Shown here: in pieces, positions 51,313-60,453 of the stretch
Numbering within the stretch: position 1 is the stretch's first letter
Layout: each line of letters begins with the position of its first letter
Origin: Nocardia abscessus
Lineage (GTDB): Bacteria; Actinomycetota; Actinomycetes; Mycobacteriales; Mycobacteriaceae
Direction of reading: 5' to 3'
DNA: 64,000 bases
NCBI RefSeq assembly: GCF_015477775.1
Contig: NZ_JADLQO010000010.1
Location: forward strand, 1-64,000
Program-made: the position numbers and the translations under genes
The notes under the pieces: generated by a model
The model's database searches: none
Seen by the model: the letters and a program-made list of their open reading frames with translations, nothing else
Told to the model about the DNA's origin: nothing

Positions 51313-51888
51313 GTGAACTCCGCTGGGTCCGTGCGCACACGGTCGCGTATTCCTCGTTGGTTCGTGCTGTGGATGGGGCTCCTGACCGCCCTGGTCGTGC
51401 TCTGCTGCGCGGCGCTGTTCTGGCAACTCGCCGCGGAGGGCACCTTCCCGACCCTCGTCGTGCTGTGGGTGGTCCTCGGCGTGCTCGGCGGGATCGCCGT
51501 CCTGTTCGGGCTGCTCGGCCTGCTGCGCTACCGCGCCCTGTTCCACAGCCTCGCCTCGCCCGTACTGATCGGCGTCCTGGTGGCGCTCACGCTCTACGAC
51601 GTTCCGGAGGACACCGGCTGGCGGCTGTCCCGCGGGATCCTCGAGAACCAAGCCGTCGACTGCGCCCACTCCGGCCACCGCACCCGCCTGGGCGTCTACA
51701 CCATCACCTTCATCACGCCCCGGGACGGCGGCTGCCTGTTCTACACCCAGGCGGGCGATCAGGACTCGGAAGGCTTCGCCTTCTTCCGCGACCCGGCCAC
51801 CCCACCCCACCTCGGCCCTCCGGCCACCAACGGCGTCGAATACTCCGCCTTCGACGGCCAGTGGTACCGCTTCGTCGACACTCACTGA
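51313..51888 (+). CDS. Integral membrane protein of unknown function
   Basis: A 191-residue protein with a basic N-terminus and three close membrane helices (WFVLWMGLLTALVVLCCAALFW, LVVLWVVLGVLGGIAVLFGLLGLL, SPVLIGVLVALTLYDV). A C-terminal soluble domain of about 90 residues has two cysteines (VDCAHSGH and GGCLFY) that could pair if it is outside the cell. No family recognised. GTG start; the stop overlaps by seven bases with the 3' end of the broken nuclease gene on the opposite strand. The 280 bases upstream hold only minor inverted repeats and no supported gene. Confidence 0.7.
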   Translation: MNSAGSVRTRSRIPRWFVLWMGLLTALVVLCCAALFWQLAAEGTFPTLVVLWVVLGVLGGIAVLFGLLGLLRYRALFHSLASPVLIGVLVALTLYDVPEDTGWRLSRGILENQAVDCAHSGHRTRLGVYTITFITPRDGGCLFYTQAGDQDSEGFAFFRDPATPPHLGPPATNGVEYSAFDGQWYRFVDTH

Positions 51889-52533
51889 GCCCCGTCGCCG
51901 AAGACCTCCTCGAGGGTGTCGGCGGTGACGGCCCGGGTGATCCATGTGGTCAGGCGCGCGTCGTCGGTGCAGGAGTTGATCTCGGCGGCCACCGCTTCGG
52001 GGACGTGTCCGCGAGTCGCGAGGACGGTCAGCAACGCCTTTGCCTCTCCCTCGGCTTTGCCTTCCGCCTTGCCTTCGGTCCTGCCGTCGGCGTACAGCTG
52101 CTTGAAGTACTGGCTGTAGTACGGGGACGTGTCGGTCGTCATCAGCATCTCCAGGAAGTGCCGGGGCGCTGCTTTCGGCAGTGCGGCCAGTACCAGGTCA
52201 ATGTACCTTTTGCCGTCCGCGGAGTCGTGTGCTGTCGCGGCGAGGGCGGTGAGGATCGCGTCGCGTTCGGCCAGCTCCACGCCTTGTCGTCGTCGCGCTG
52301 CAGTTGCACCTCGACCACGATGCCGAGCACCGGGATACCGGCGGCGGTGAGCGTGACGACCAGGTCCGCCCGATACTCGGTCGGTTCGATATCCGGCAGG
52401 TCGCCCGAGTCGACGCGCGCGTGATCGAACTCGGGAAGCGATAGTCCGAGCGTGGAAGTCAGCAGTTTCGCGACCAAAGTTGGTCTGCGCGCCGGACCAA
52501 TTCGATGAGCACTTCGTGCACCGACGAGGGCAT
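51882..52533 (-). pseudogene. Rpn-type (PD-(D/E)xK) nuclease gene, broken
   Basis: Three frame segments add up to one protein of the actinobacterial Rpn/transposase-31-like nuclease family. MPSSVHEVLIELVRRA starts it and the frame then hits a stop after 24 codons. LVAKLLTSTLGLSLPEFDHARVD through VVEVQLQRDDDKAWSW follows in a second frame with the nuclease ExQ motif. ERDAILTALAATAHDSADGKRYIDLVLAALP to the end is in a third, with GRTEGKAEGKAEGEAKALL. About 90 residues are missing at the second break (near 52,275). One small indel near 52,480 and one out-of-frame deletion make it non-functional. Confidence 0.78.
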
Positions 52534-52574
52534 GGCGGCGACGGTACCGATAGCAACCGACAGGTCGGGGTGGA

Positions 52575-53309
52575 TCACCACTCGAACGGCAGCGGTTGGC
52601 GGGGCTCGATCCACAGGGCTTCGGCGAGGGCGCAGAGGGTGCCGTCGATGCGGGACAGTGCTACGCCGACCGTGTGTTTGCGGCCGTTCGCCGCGATCGG
52701 CCAGCCGTAGGAGAGGTAGGGGTCACCGGCGCGAACGGGTTCGAACTGGGTGGCGGTGAGGGCGGCGGTCACCGCACCCGGGCGCAGGTCACGCAGGGCC
52801 ATCGCGGCCCACCCGCCGGGGCAGTCCAAAGCGGCCCAGACGTTTTCGGTGGAAAGGAGGCCATCGGGCCCGCCCAGGGACAGATCGGGGGTCCATGCGG
52901 CGACGACCATGTCGTGCGTGGGCATGGCCCAGGGGGACAGGCGCAGCCCACGGCCGGGCGGGCAGGCCGCGCCGCAGCCGTAGCAGCGGCTCATTTTGCG
53001 CAGCACGTCGGCTGTCGCACTCGCCGCTCGTGCCTGCGCCCAAGTGGGCGCGGGCCGCGGTGTGACCGTAACCGTCGACGCGGACGCTTCGGCGAGCACC
53101 GCACCGTCCTGATCGGTGAGCGCCGCGCCGCCCGAGCCGTCGGCGGCCAGCACGACCGGAGTGTCCACCGAAACGCTGCGGCGGAAGTCGACGCGCACCT
53201 GCTCGGAACCGCTGGCGGCGGCGAGCAGCCCCGCCACGTACCCGCCGAAAGCCACCCCCGGATAACCCCGCACGTGCCCCGGGACCGTGAACGCATCGGT
53301 CCGAATCAT
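52575..53309 (-). CDS. Hotdog-fold thioesterase-like protein
   Basis: A 244-residue protein that reads as two hotdog-like halves: GYPGVAFGGYVAGLLAAASG with VRVDFRRSVSVDTPV in the first, and NVWAALDCPGGWAAMA with VTAALTATQFEPVRAGDPYL in the second. Between them is CYGCGAACPPGRGLRL, a cysteine group that could bind zinc. Similar proteins in actinobacteria are annotated as thioesterase or PaaI-like. ATG at MIRTDAFTVPG is favoured by the glycine-rich start of homologues; the longer frame upstream includes the probable SDR remnant. Likely substrate: an acyl-CoA. Moderate certainty. Confidence 0.65.
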   Translation of the reverse strand: MIRTDAFTVPGHVRGYPGVAFGGYVAGLLAAASGSEQVRVDFRRSVSVDTPVVLAADGSGGAALTDQDGAVLAEASASTVTVTPRPAPTWAQARAASATADVLRKMSRCYGCGAACPPGRGLRLSPWAMPTHDMVVAAWTPDLSLGGPDGLLSTENVWAALDCPGGWAAMALRDLRPGAVTAALTATQFEPVRAGDPYLSYGWPIAANGRKHTVGVALSRIDGTLCALAEALWIEPRQPLPFEW

Positions 53310-53399
53310 TCGCTGCCCAACCTCTCCCGGCCGACGATCGTGATCCGGTTCAGCCGACGATACCGTCGTGGCGTCGCCGGTCCGCCGCCGGGCGACCTG

Positions 53400-53519
53400 T
53401 CGCGACGCGCGCTGCTCGACGCGCGCTGCTCGCTGCTCGAGGAACGCGAGCTCGGCAGCGCGGCCCATTCCGCCGCCCGTGACGACCCGGTGTCTGCCCT
53501 CGAAAGTGTTGTCCGGCAC
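53400..53519 (-). pseudogene. Probable SDR N-terminal remnant
   Basis: From a GTG at 53519 the frame reads VPDNTFEGRHRVVTGGGMGRAAELAFLEQ then RAARVEQRAS, which resembles a degraded SDR start (FEGRxxVVTGGGxGIGRAxALAFLEQGARV) with two residues lost from the glycine motif. After that the likeness ends. The DNA here contains imperfect direct repeats of GCGCGCTGCTCG. This piece lies in a 377-base gap between divergent genes that otherwise holds no gene I can support. Confidence 0.4.
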
Positions 53520-53686
53520 CCGCGTTTCTTTCCGCCCGGGTGCGCTCGCCGGATCGACGGTCGTCGAGGGCAACGCGTCGCACCGCGCCCGCGTTCCACG
53601 AGACTCCGCGGCCGGAAGGACGCTGCGTCCGCGCAGGTCGGCGGTACGCCGGAATTCCTGCCCGTCCGAGGCTGTTGCGCCCAGAC

Positions 53687-54460
53687 GTGACGAAAGCTGG
53701 ATCGAACGTACTGGTCGTGTACGCCCACCCGAAGCCGGACTCACTCACCGGCGCGCTGAAAGACGTTGCCGTGCGGCAGTTGCGGGCGCAGGGTCACGAG
53801 GTCCGGATCACCGACCTCTATGCGATGGGCTGGAAGGCCGCCGCCGACACCGACGACTTCGGCGCGGTCGAGGAGCCCAACTTCATGCTGGCATCGGGCG
53901 AGGCGTACCACAACGGGACGCTGAGTCCCGACATCCGTGCCGAGCAGGAGAAACTGCTGTGGGCGGATGCGGTGGTCCTGCATTTCCCGCTCTGGTGGTT
54001 CGGCATGCCCGCGATCATGAAGGGGTGGGTGGACCGGGTCCTCACCTGCGGTTTCGCCTACGGTGCAGGCGGTACGGCGCTGCCCAGGTACGGCGCGGGC
54101 GTGCTGGCGGGCCGGCGTGCGATGCTCGTGGTGTCGATCGGCGGCAAGCAGCCGTCGTATTCCGACCGCGGGATCAACGGACCGGTCGAGGATCTGCTGT
54201 TCCCCATCCACCACGGCATCCTGTACTACACCGGCATGGACGTGCTGCCGCCGTTCCTGGTGCACGACACGATCCGGCTCGGCTCGGCGCGCTTCGAGGA
54301 AGTCGCCCACGACCTGCGGCGGCGGATGTCGGATCTGGCGGAGCTGGAGCCGATTCCCTACCGCGCGCAGGCCGGGGGCGACTACGACCGCAGCCTGCGT
54401 CTCGAGCCGGGCCGCGAGACGCGCGGGGCGACCGGGTTCGAATTGCACGTGGCGTCCTGA
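53687..54460 (+). CDS. NAD(P)H:quinone oxidoreductase / flavodoxin-fold protein
   Basis: A 257-residue flavodoxin-like NAD(P)H oxidoreductase of the NQO1/MdaB/KefF family. VLVVYAHPKPDSLTGAL is the FMN/FAD phosphate loop, LHFPLWWFGMPAIMKGWVDRVLTCGFAYG the conserved catalytic block, and GILYYTGMDVLPPFLVH the later one. It would reduce quinones or similar compounds by two electrons, avoiding radicals. Start is GTG (MTKAGSNVLVV); the upstream open frame is arginine-rich and not part of the family. Confidence 0.88.
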   Translation: MTKAGSNVLVVYAHPKPDSLTGALKDVAVRQLRAQGHEVRITDLYAMGWKAAADTDDFGAVEEPNFMLASGEAYHNGTLSPDIRAEQEKLLWADAVVLHFPLWWFGMPAIMKGWVDRVLTCGFAYGAGGTALPRYGAGVLAGRRAMLVVSIGGKQPSYSDRGINGPVEDLLFPIHHGILYYTGMDVLPPFLVHDTIRLGSARFEEVAHDLRRRMSDLAELEPIPYRAQAGGDYDRSLRLEPGRETRGATGFELHVAS

Positions 54461-54468
54461 CCCGGTGG

Positions 54469-55116
54469 TCACGGCCGCGGGACCGCCCCGCGCTGGGTGA
54501 GCAGCATGCCCATCATCCCGGCTTCCTGGCCCTGCCCGTGGATCATGGCACGGGCGATCTCCTTGACCGGTCCCGAGCCCAGGAGCCCGTCGGCGGCCTC
54601 GGCCATCGCGATTCCGCCCTGATGATGCCGGAACATCAACTGTAGGAACAGGACTTCCGCGTCGCGGCCACGCGCCGTCGCCAAGGCGTCCAGCTCCGCG
54701 CCGCTCGCCATCCCGGGCATCAGGGGAGTGGGGGCGGTCTGCGCGACCGCTGCCGGGTGCCGATGCGGCGACGCGTCCGTGGCGTGCATCCACGCCATCG
54801 CACGGTCGGAGCTCGGGGCCGCGTTCGCCAGGCGCAGCCAGCCGAGCATGGTGCCGATTTCCAGCCGCTGCGTGCGGTCGAGTTGCTCGGCCAGCCGGGC
54901 GATCGCCGGGTCGACCGAGCTGTCGAGCCGCTGCACCATGAGCAGCGCTTGCTGGTGATGGGTGGTCATGTCCTGAACGAAGCCGATCTCCATCACGGTG
55001 AGAACGGGTGCGGCGGAACGGTTCTCCGGGAACACCAGGGGCCGCAGCGCGGCGCCCAGCACGAGCAGCGCGAAGGCCGCCGAAACCAGGGCGGCGATTC
55101 GCGTCCAGTGCCGCAC
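54469..55116 (-). CDS. DUF305 family exported protein
   Basis: A 215-residue protein. A single N-terminal helix (IAALVSAAFALLVLGAALRPLV) is a signal anchor. The DUF305 domain has its two conserved histidine/methionine motifs, MTTHHQQALLM and MFRHHQGGIAMAE, arranged as in ferritin-like four-helix bundles. Family members are often found in copper or other metal responses. GTG start only two bases after the stop of the LVIVD gene, so the two are surely cotranscribed and coupled. It faces the NQO-type gene convergently. Confidence 0.88.
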   Translation of the reverse strand: MRHWTRIAALVSAAFALLVLGAALRPLVFPENRSAAPVLTVMEIGFVQDMTTHHQQALLMVQRLDSSVDPAIARLAEQLDRTQRLEIGTMLGWLRLANAAPSSDRAMAWMHATDASPHRHPAAVAQTAPTPLMPGMASGAELDALATARGRDAEVLFLQLMFRHHQGGIAMAEAADGLLGSGPVKEIARAMIHGQGQEAGMMGMLLTQRGAVPRP

Positions 55117-55118
55117 CG

Positions 55119-56708
55119 CTACGACCCGACGATCGACTGCTGGTCCGCCGGTGGCGAATACACCTCGTCGTCCAGCCGCAACACCATGAATCCGTTGTCC
55201 GAGCACGCGACGTAGAGCTGCGAACCGCGCCATTCCGGCGGCGAGAAGCACCAGTCGGTGGACACGTCGCCGAAGGCGAGGCGACCGGTACGGGGGGTGG
55301 TGGCATCCAGCGGGTTGAACTGTCCCTCCAGCACGGCGCGCACCGCGGGTGGCGCGCTCATCAAGGGAACGCCGATGAGCGAGGCGAGCGCGTGCGGCGA
55401 ATTCCACAGACTCAGGTTCTGCCCGGTGCGGGCGGGCGGGTTGTAATAGGCGATCTCGCGGATGGCGTAGGGATCGCGGATATCGAACACCCGGATGCCC
55501 GACGAGATCCACCCGCAGGCCAGCGCGGTCGGGTTCTCCTGCCGGTCCGCGGCGCAGTAGTGCGATTCGTAGGCGAAGGCGGAACCGCCCATGGAGGAGC
55601 CGATATTGCTGTCGATGTGCTGCGGCAGGTTGATCTCGAGCTTGATCTTGTTGGCCACCTTGGGCGCGGTCTCGTCGGAGACATCGATGAGTTTGACGCC
55701 GCCGGAACCGCCTTCGTCGACGGTGTAGAGGTAGGGCTTGCCGGCGTAGCTGACCGGGACACTGTGCTGGGTCGCCCAGCCGTCCGTCCAGAACACCCGG
55801 CCGAGGTGGTGCACCTGCGGGTTCGGATCGCGTCGCTGCACCGCGCTGATATCGAGGACGGTGAATCCGCCCAGCGCGGAGATGTACATCCGGTTGCCGT
55901 CGGGGCTTATGCCGAAACCGTGCGCTTCGATGCCGGTCAGCCCCTGCCACACCACGCGCGGGTGAGCCGGGTCGGTCAGGTCGACCGCGCTGACGAAACC
56001 GGGTGCGATCCCCGATGCCCAGTACGTGTTGCCGTCCGGGGAGAAGCCGCCCTCGTGCGTGGTGATCGGCAGCGGCATCAGCAGATTCGTTCCCGGGCCC
56101 GGGTTGAGCAGCCGCGGATGCGCGCAATCGGAGACGTCGTAGACCGACAGGTAGCCCACGCCCTCGCCGACCGGGACGCCGGTGCCGACCAGCAGCTTGC
56201 GCGCGGTATTGACCTTGAGGCTCTCCCAGGTGCCCGCGAGCATGGCGGGCTCGGTCAGCGTCACCGTCGGGCGCGGATGCGCCGGATCGGACACGTCGAG
56301 CACCTGGACGCCGCGCGCCTCGCCGATCAGGTCGCCGGGAAAGAACGACCCCAGGTAGGCGCAGTGCTCGAAGCTGGTGGAGGTGATGCCCGCCCCGCGG
56401 CCGGCGTAGCCGCCGACGAAGGACATATTGCACCGGTAGCCCTGCGTGCTGCGCCCGCTGTCGCGGTCGGCGGCGGTGACATCGCCTTGCAGGCCGCTCT
56501 CGGGAGCGGAGCCCGGTCCGCAGTCGGCCCGGGGGACCGAGGTGCGCCCGACGTCGAGGAACTCTTGGACCGCGTTGCGGGTATCCGATTCCGGATCGGC
56601 CGAGGCGCTCACGGGCAGCAGCATGGCCGTGACCATGCCGATGGTGAGCAGAGCCAACGGTTTGGCACGGCACAGTCTGGCCACTGGGCGCATCGTCGCG
56701 TCCCCCAA
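55119..56708 (-). CDS. Secreted LVIVD-repeat beta-propeller protein
   Basis: A 529-residue exported protein. The signal peptide is PLALLTIGMVTAMLLPVSASA; a start five codons later (MRPVARLC) is also possible. The body contains repeated LVIVD-type blades: GVQVLDVSDPAHPRPTVTL, YLSVYDVSDCAHPRLL, VSAVDLTDPAHPRVVW, FTVLDISAVQ, VKLIDVSDETAPKVANKI and IRVFDIRDPYAIREIAYYNPP. Several cysteines could form disulfides. Actinobacteria often pair this protein with a DUF305 protein, as here with a 2-base gap. Ligand and function are unknown. Confidence 0.88.
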   Translation of the reverse strand: MGDATMRPVARLCRAKPLALLTIGMVTAMLLPVSASADPESDTRNAVQEFLDVGRTSVPRADCGPGSAPESGLQGDVTAADRDSGRSTQGYRCNMSFVGGYAGRGAGITSTSFEHCAYLGSFFPGDLIGEARGVQVLDVSDPAHPRPTVTLTEPAMLAGTWESLKVNTARKLLVGTGVPVGEGVGYLSVYDVSDCAHPRLLNPGPGTNLLMPLPITTHEGGFSPDGNTYWASGIAPGFVSAVDLTDPAHPRVVWQGLTGIEAHGFGISPDGNRMYISALGGFTVLDISAVQRRDPNPQVHHLGRVFWTDGWATQHSVPVSYAGKPYLYTVDEGGSGGVKLIDVSDETAPKVANKIKLEINLPQHIDSNIGSSMGGSAFAYESHYCAADRQENPTALACGWISSGIRVFDIRDPYAIREIAYYNPPARTGQNLSLWNSPHALASLIGVPLMSAPPAVRAVLEGQFNPLDATTPRTGRLAFGDVSTDWCFSPPEWRGSQLYVACSDNGFMVLRLDDEVYSPPADQQSIVGS

Positions 56709-56850
56709 CTTCGTCTTCGGGCTTGGCTACCCAGGGTGACTGGGACAGTCACCGCTGAACTGACTGAATGGTAGTAATTCGCGGTAACTTCGGGGGACGG
56801 TTTCATCGAATCCCGCTCGGATTCGCCAAGTTTTCCGTCGAGGCGCGGCG

Positions 56851-57786
56851 TCAGCGCGGGTGGGCCTGCTGCGTGTGCTCGGTCGCGTCGGCGTCCGCCG
56901 CCAGCAGTTCGTCGCAGACGCGCAGCATGGTTCGGCGCAGTTCGGCCGCGCGCTGCGCCAGCGCGGACTGGGCGCGAACGTACTCAGCCCGCCCGGTAGC
57001 GGTCTCGATGCGCACCGGCTCGTAGCCGAACCCGGACAGGTCGTAGGGGCTGGCGCGCATGTCGAGTTCGCGGGCGGCGCAGGCCAGCTCGAAACAGTCC
57101 AGCAGCAGCTCGGAGGAGATCAGCGGGACCAGCTTGAAGCCCCACTTGTACAAGTCCATGTTCGCGTGCAAGCAGCCCGGCTGTTCACGGCGGAGCTGGT
57201 CGGCGCGGGTGAGCGGCTCGGCGTTGCGGCCGACGGCCTCCGGAGTGAAGAACCGGTAGGCGTCGAAATGCGTGCAGCGCAGCGACATCGAGTCGACCAC
57301 GGCGTCGGTGCCCGCTCGTCCGAGGCGTAGCGGCACCTTCTGGTGCCGGATGTCGTCGGTGCGATACACCATCGCCCATTCGTGCAGCCCGAAGCAGGAC
57401 AGCTGGGCGGGCCGAGACGCGGTGGCGCGCAACAGGTTCGCGACGAACGCGATGGTGTCGCGGCGTTTGGCCAGGTAGGCGGGGTCGGCTGTGTAGCTGC
57501 CCGCCGCGGCGCCCTCGGCACCCGAACCGCGGTCGGTGACGACGAGGTGATACCCCCGTGCGCCGTGATACTCGGGGGCATCCGCCAGCCCGGTGCCGTA
57601 GCCCGGGTGCCAGCGCCGCAACTGGGCGGGTTTGTTCCCGTAGTAGGTGAACAAGAAGTCGATCACCGGATGTGACGAACCCTGCGCCCGCCGCTCCAGA
57701 TAGGGCCCCACCAACTCGTCCAGGCGGGCCCGGTGGGCGGCGGCGCGGACCCGCCACTGCGCACCGGACAACACCAGCATGGTCAC
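56851..57786 (-). CDS. Conserved actinobacterial protein (often labelled 3-methyladenine DNA glycosylase)
   Basis: A 311-residue soluble protein. Landmarks are HPVIDFLFTYYGNKPAQLRRWHPGYG, LSCFGLHEWAMVYR, CTHFDAYRFFTPEA and QPGCLHANMDLYKWGFKLVPLISSELLLDCFELA. These belong to a well-conserved actinobacterial family that databases often call 3-methyladenine DNA glycosylase, but I see no helix-hairpin-helix or other glycosylase signature. The many conserved His, Cys, Asp and aromatic residues suggest an enzyme. It lies 40 bases after the CNNM-type gene on the same strand and may share its transcript. Confidence 0.75.
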   Translation of the reverse strand: MTMLVLSGAQWRVRAAAHRARLDELVGPYLERRAQGSSHPVIDFLFTYYGNKPAQLRRWHPGYGTGLADAPEYHGARGYHLVVTDRGSGAEGAAAGSYTADPAYLAKRRDTIAFVANLLRATASRPAQLSCFGLHEWAMVYRTDDIRHQKVPLRLGRAGTDAVVDSMSLRCTHFDAYRFFTPEAVGRNAEPLTRADQLRREQPGCLHANMDLYKWGFKLVPLISSELLLDCFELACAARELDMRASPYDLSGFGYEPVRIETATGRAEYVRAQSALAQRAAELRRTMLRVCDELLAADADATEHTQQAHPR

Positions 57787-57826
57787 TCCGCTCCGGCCGG
57801 TCCGGTGACGTTCGCTGCCCCGGGCG

Positions 57827-58891
57827 TCATTCGCCCACCCGGTGCGTGCCGTCTCGGACGGTGCCGACGAACTCCTCCACGAGGTCCTCCAGCGCGACGA
57901 TGCCGGTGGTGTTGCCCCGCTCGTCCACCACGCGGCCGAGATGGCTGTTGGTGCGGCGCAGCCGCGCCAGTGCCTCGTAGAGCGTGGTGTTCATGCCGAC
58001 CGTGGGCAGCGGGCGGATATCGGTGCGCGGGATCGGTGTCGTCGGCCCGGCGCTCTCGTCGGCGACCTTGTCGAGCACGTCCTTGACGTGCAGGTAGCCG
58101 ACCAGCGAACCGTCGCTCGCCCGCACCGGGAAGCGGGAGAACCCGGTCTCGGCGACGGCGGATTCGGTGTCGCCGAGCGTGGTCCCGTTGCCGCGCAGCG
58201 GGATCGATCGGGTCGCGTCCAGTGGCACCATCACGTCGGCGACCACCCGGTCACTGGTGCCGAGCGCCTGCGTGAGGCGGCGGTGCTCCTCCTCGTCGAG
58301 CAGTCCCTCGGAGCGGGACTCGCCGATCATCTCGGCCAGCTCGACCGTGGAGACGGTGGCCTCGAGCTCGTCCTTCGGCTCGATCCGCAGCAGGCGCAGC
58401 GACAGGTTGGCGGCCAGGTTGTAGAACGCGATGAGCGGGCGGGCCAGCCGCAGCCACATCAAGTGCACCGGTACCAGCAGCAGCGCGCTGCGCTCCGGCC
58501 CGGCCAGCGCGATGTTCTTCGGGATCATCTCGCCGAACAGGATGTGCAGGATCACCACGATGGTCAGCGCGATCGCGAACGCCACCGGGTGCAGCAGCTG
58601 CTCGGGCAGGCCGAGCAACTCGAACGGTCCTTCCAGCAGGTGCGCGACGGCGGGCTCGCCGACGCGGCCGAGCAGGATCGAGCAGATCGTGATGCCCAGC
58701 TGTGCGGCAGCGAGCATCATCGAGAGGTTCTCGCCCGCCCGGATGACGGTGTTCGCGTTCCGCTTGCCCTGTGCGGCAAGCGCTTCCAATCGGTCGCGGC
58801 GGGCGGAGATGAGCGCGAACTCGGCGGCCACGAAGAAGGCGTTGCTTGCCAGCAGTACGACGGTCAGCAGGATGCCGAACAGGTCACCCAT
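57827..58891 (-). CDS. CNNM/CorC-type membrane protein with CBS domains (Rv1841c-like)
   Basis: A 354-residue protein. Residues 1-190 are the DUF21 membrane domain (FFVAAEFALISARRDRLEAL, FGEMIPKNIALAGPERSALL) and residues 200-335 are a CBS pair (VMVPLDATRSIPL, GFSRFPVRASDGSLVGYLHVKDVLD, VVDERGNTTGIVALEDLVEEFVG). The C-terminal CorC/HlyC domain is absent, as in the shorter partner of mycobacterial gene pairs. The family is linked to magnesium or cobalt efflux. It overlaps the longer paralogue upstream by eight bases, so the two are likely made together and may form a heterodimer. Confidence 0.9.
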   Translation of the reverse strand: MGDLFGILLTVVLLASNAFFVAAEFALISARRDRLEALAAQGKRNANTVIRAGENLSMMLAAAQLGITICSILLGRVGEPAVAHLLEGPFELLGLPEQLLHPVAFAIALTIVVILHILFGEMIPKNIALAGPERSALLLVPVHLMWLRLARPLIAFYNLAANLSLRLLRIEPKDELEATVSTVELAEMIGESRSEGLLDEEEHRRLTQALGTSDRVVADVMVPLDATRSIPLRGNGTTLGDTESAVAETGFSRFPVRASDGSLVGYLHVKDVLDKVADESAGPTTPIPRTDIRPLPTVGMNTTLYEALARLRRTNSHLGRVVDERGNTTGIVALEDLVEEFVGTVRDGTHRVGE

Positions 58892-60266
58892 GGCTGTGCT
58901 CCTTGGTCGCGAGGGCGTCGGCGTCGACCGGGATCAGCCGGACCCGGTCGATGCGCCGTCCGTCCATGCGCTCCACGCGGGCGATCCAGCCGCCTTCGTC
59001 GGGGCTTTCGGTCACCGTCCACTGCTGCGAGCGTGGATTCGGCAGCACGACCTCGTCGCCCGTCACCGGGATGCGGCCGAGCCTGGTCAGTACCAGGCCG
59101 CCCAGCGTCTCGTACTCGCCTTCGGGGGCGTCGTATCCGGTCGCCCGGGAGACCTCGTCGATGCGCAGCAGGCCCGAGCAGTCCCAGCCGTCGGAGACGC
59201 GCCGCACGTCGCGCTCCTCCTCGTCGTGCTCGTCGCGGACGTCGCCGAGGATCTCCTCGATGATGTCTTCCATGGTGACCATGCCTGCGGTGCCGCCGTA
59301 CTCGTCCACGACGAGAGCGACCTGCATGCCGTCGGCGCGGACGCGCTCGAGCACCTCGTCGCCGTCCAGGCTCGCGGGCACGATCGGGACCGGCTGGGCG
59401 AGCCGGTGCAGGGGAAACGTTCTGCGCGCGTGCGCCGGGCGGGTGAATGCCTGCTTGACGTGCACGAAGCCGAGGGTGTTGTCGAGGTCGCCATCGATCA
59501 CCGGGAAACGGGAGTAGCCGGTGCGGCCTGCCGCATCGATCAGATCGGCGATGGTGCCGTCCTTGTCCAGCGCTTCGATCTTCACCCGCGGCGTCATCAG
59601 TTCCTCGGCGCTGCGCTCGCCGAACTGTAGCGAGCGATCCATCACCTGAGCGGTGGGCTGGTCGAGCGCGCCGCGCAGCGCGGAAGTGCGCACCAGGGAG
59701 CCGAGTTCCTGGGGCGAGCGGGCCGAGCGCAACTCTTCGGCGGGCTCGACGCCGAGCCTGCGGACCACCCAGTTGGCGGTGCCGTTGAGGAAGTGGATCA
59801 TCCATTTGAACACCACCGAGAACGCGATCATCGGCCCGGCCGTGACGCGGGCGGTGGCCAGCGCCTTGGCGATGGCGATGTTCTTGGGCACCAGCTCGCC
59901 GTAGATCATCGACAGCGAGGTGGCCAGGATCAAGGCCAGCGTCAAGGCGACGCCGCTCGCCGCGGCATCGCTGAGTCCGAGACCGGTGAACACCGGATTC
60001 AGCAGCCTGGCCAGCACCGGTTCGGCGATGTAACCGGTGATCAGCGTCGTGATGGTGATACCGAGCTGGGCGCCCGACAGCTGGAACGACAGGGTGCGAT
60101 GCGCCTTGCGAACCATCCGGGCGCGGACGTCACCGGTGCGGGCGTGCGCCTCGACGGTGCTGCGCTCCAGCGCGGTGAGGGAGAATTCCGCGGCGACGAA
60201 CAGGGCGGTGCCGACGGTGAGTGCGATGAACCCGATCAGGCTGAGCGCGGTGAGCGCGATGGACAT
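58884..60266 (-). CDS. CNNM/CorC-type membrane protein (Rv1842c-like)
   Basis: A 460-residue protein: DUF21 membrane domain (FVAAEFSLTALERSTVEAH, YGELVPKNIAIAKALATA), a CBS pair (LMTPRVKIEALDKDGTIADLI, GYSRFPVIDGDLDNTLGFVHVKQAF, VVDEYGGTAGMVTMEDIIEEILGDVRDEHDEE), and the C-terminal CorC_HlyC domain. AGGTGG eight bases ahead favours the ATG at MSIALTAL over GTG codons just upstream. Gene order with the shorter paralogue and guaB1 equals Rv1841c-Rv1843c. Likely role: divalent metal transport or sensing at the membrane. Confidence 0.92.
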   Translation of the reverse strand: MSIALTALSLIGFIALTVGTALFVAAEFSLTALERSTVEAHARTGDVRARMVRKAHRTLSFQLSGAQLGITITTLITGYIAEPVLARLLNPVFTGLGLSDAAASGVALTLALILATSLSMIYGELVPKNIAIAKALATARVTAGPMIAFSVVFKWMIHFLNGTANWVVRRLGVEPAEELRSARSPQELGSLVRTSALRGALDQPTAQVMDRSLQFGERSAEELMTPRVKIEALDKDGTIADLIDAAGRTGYSRFPVIDGDLDNTLGFVHVKQAFTRPAHARRTFPLHRLAQPVPIVPASLDGDEVLERVRADGMQVALVVDEYGGTAGMVTMEDIIEEILGDVRDEHDEEERDVRRVSDGWDCSGLLRIDEVSRATGYDAPEGEYETLGGLVLTRLGRIPVTGDEVVLPNPRSQQWTVTESPDEGGWIARVERMDGRRIDRVRLIPVDADALATKEHSHG

Positions 60267-60453
60267 CGTCAGCACCACCTGAGCGGTGCCGGGAGACAGC
60301 CTGTGCGGGGTGGGACTACTGCGGGGAGGAGGACGCCGGGGTCGTCACCCGGCTCGGTAGAGGAGCCCTCCTGTACGGCGCCCTCGGACGCGGGTGACAA
60401 CTGGATCCTTTCGCAAATGAGTCGTGGTGCCGGTGTCCGGCAACCACCATGCT

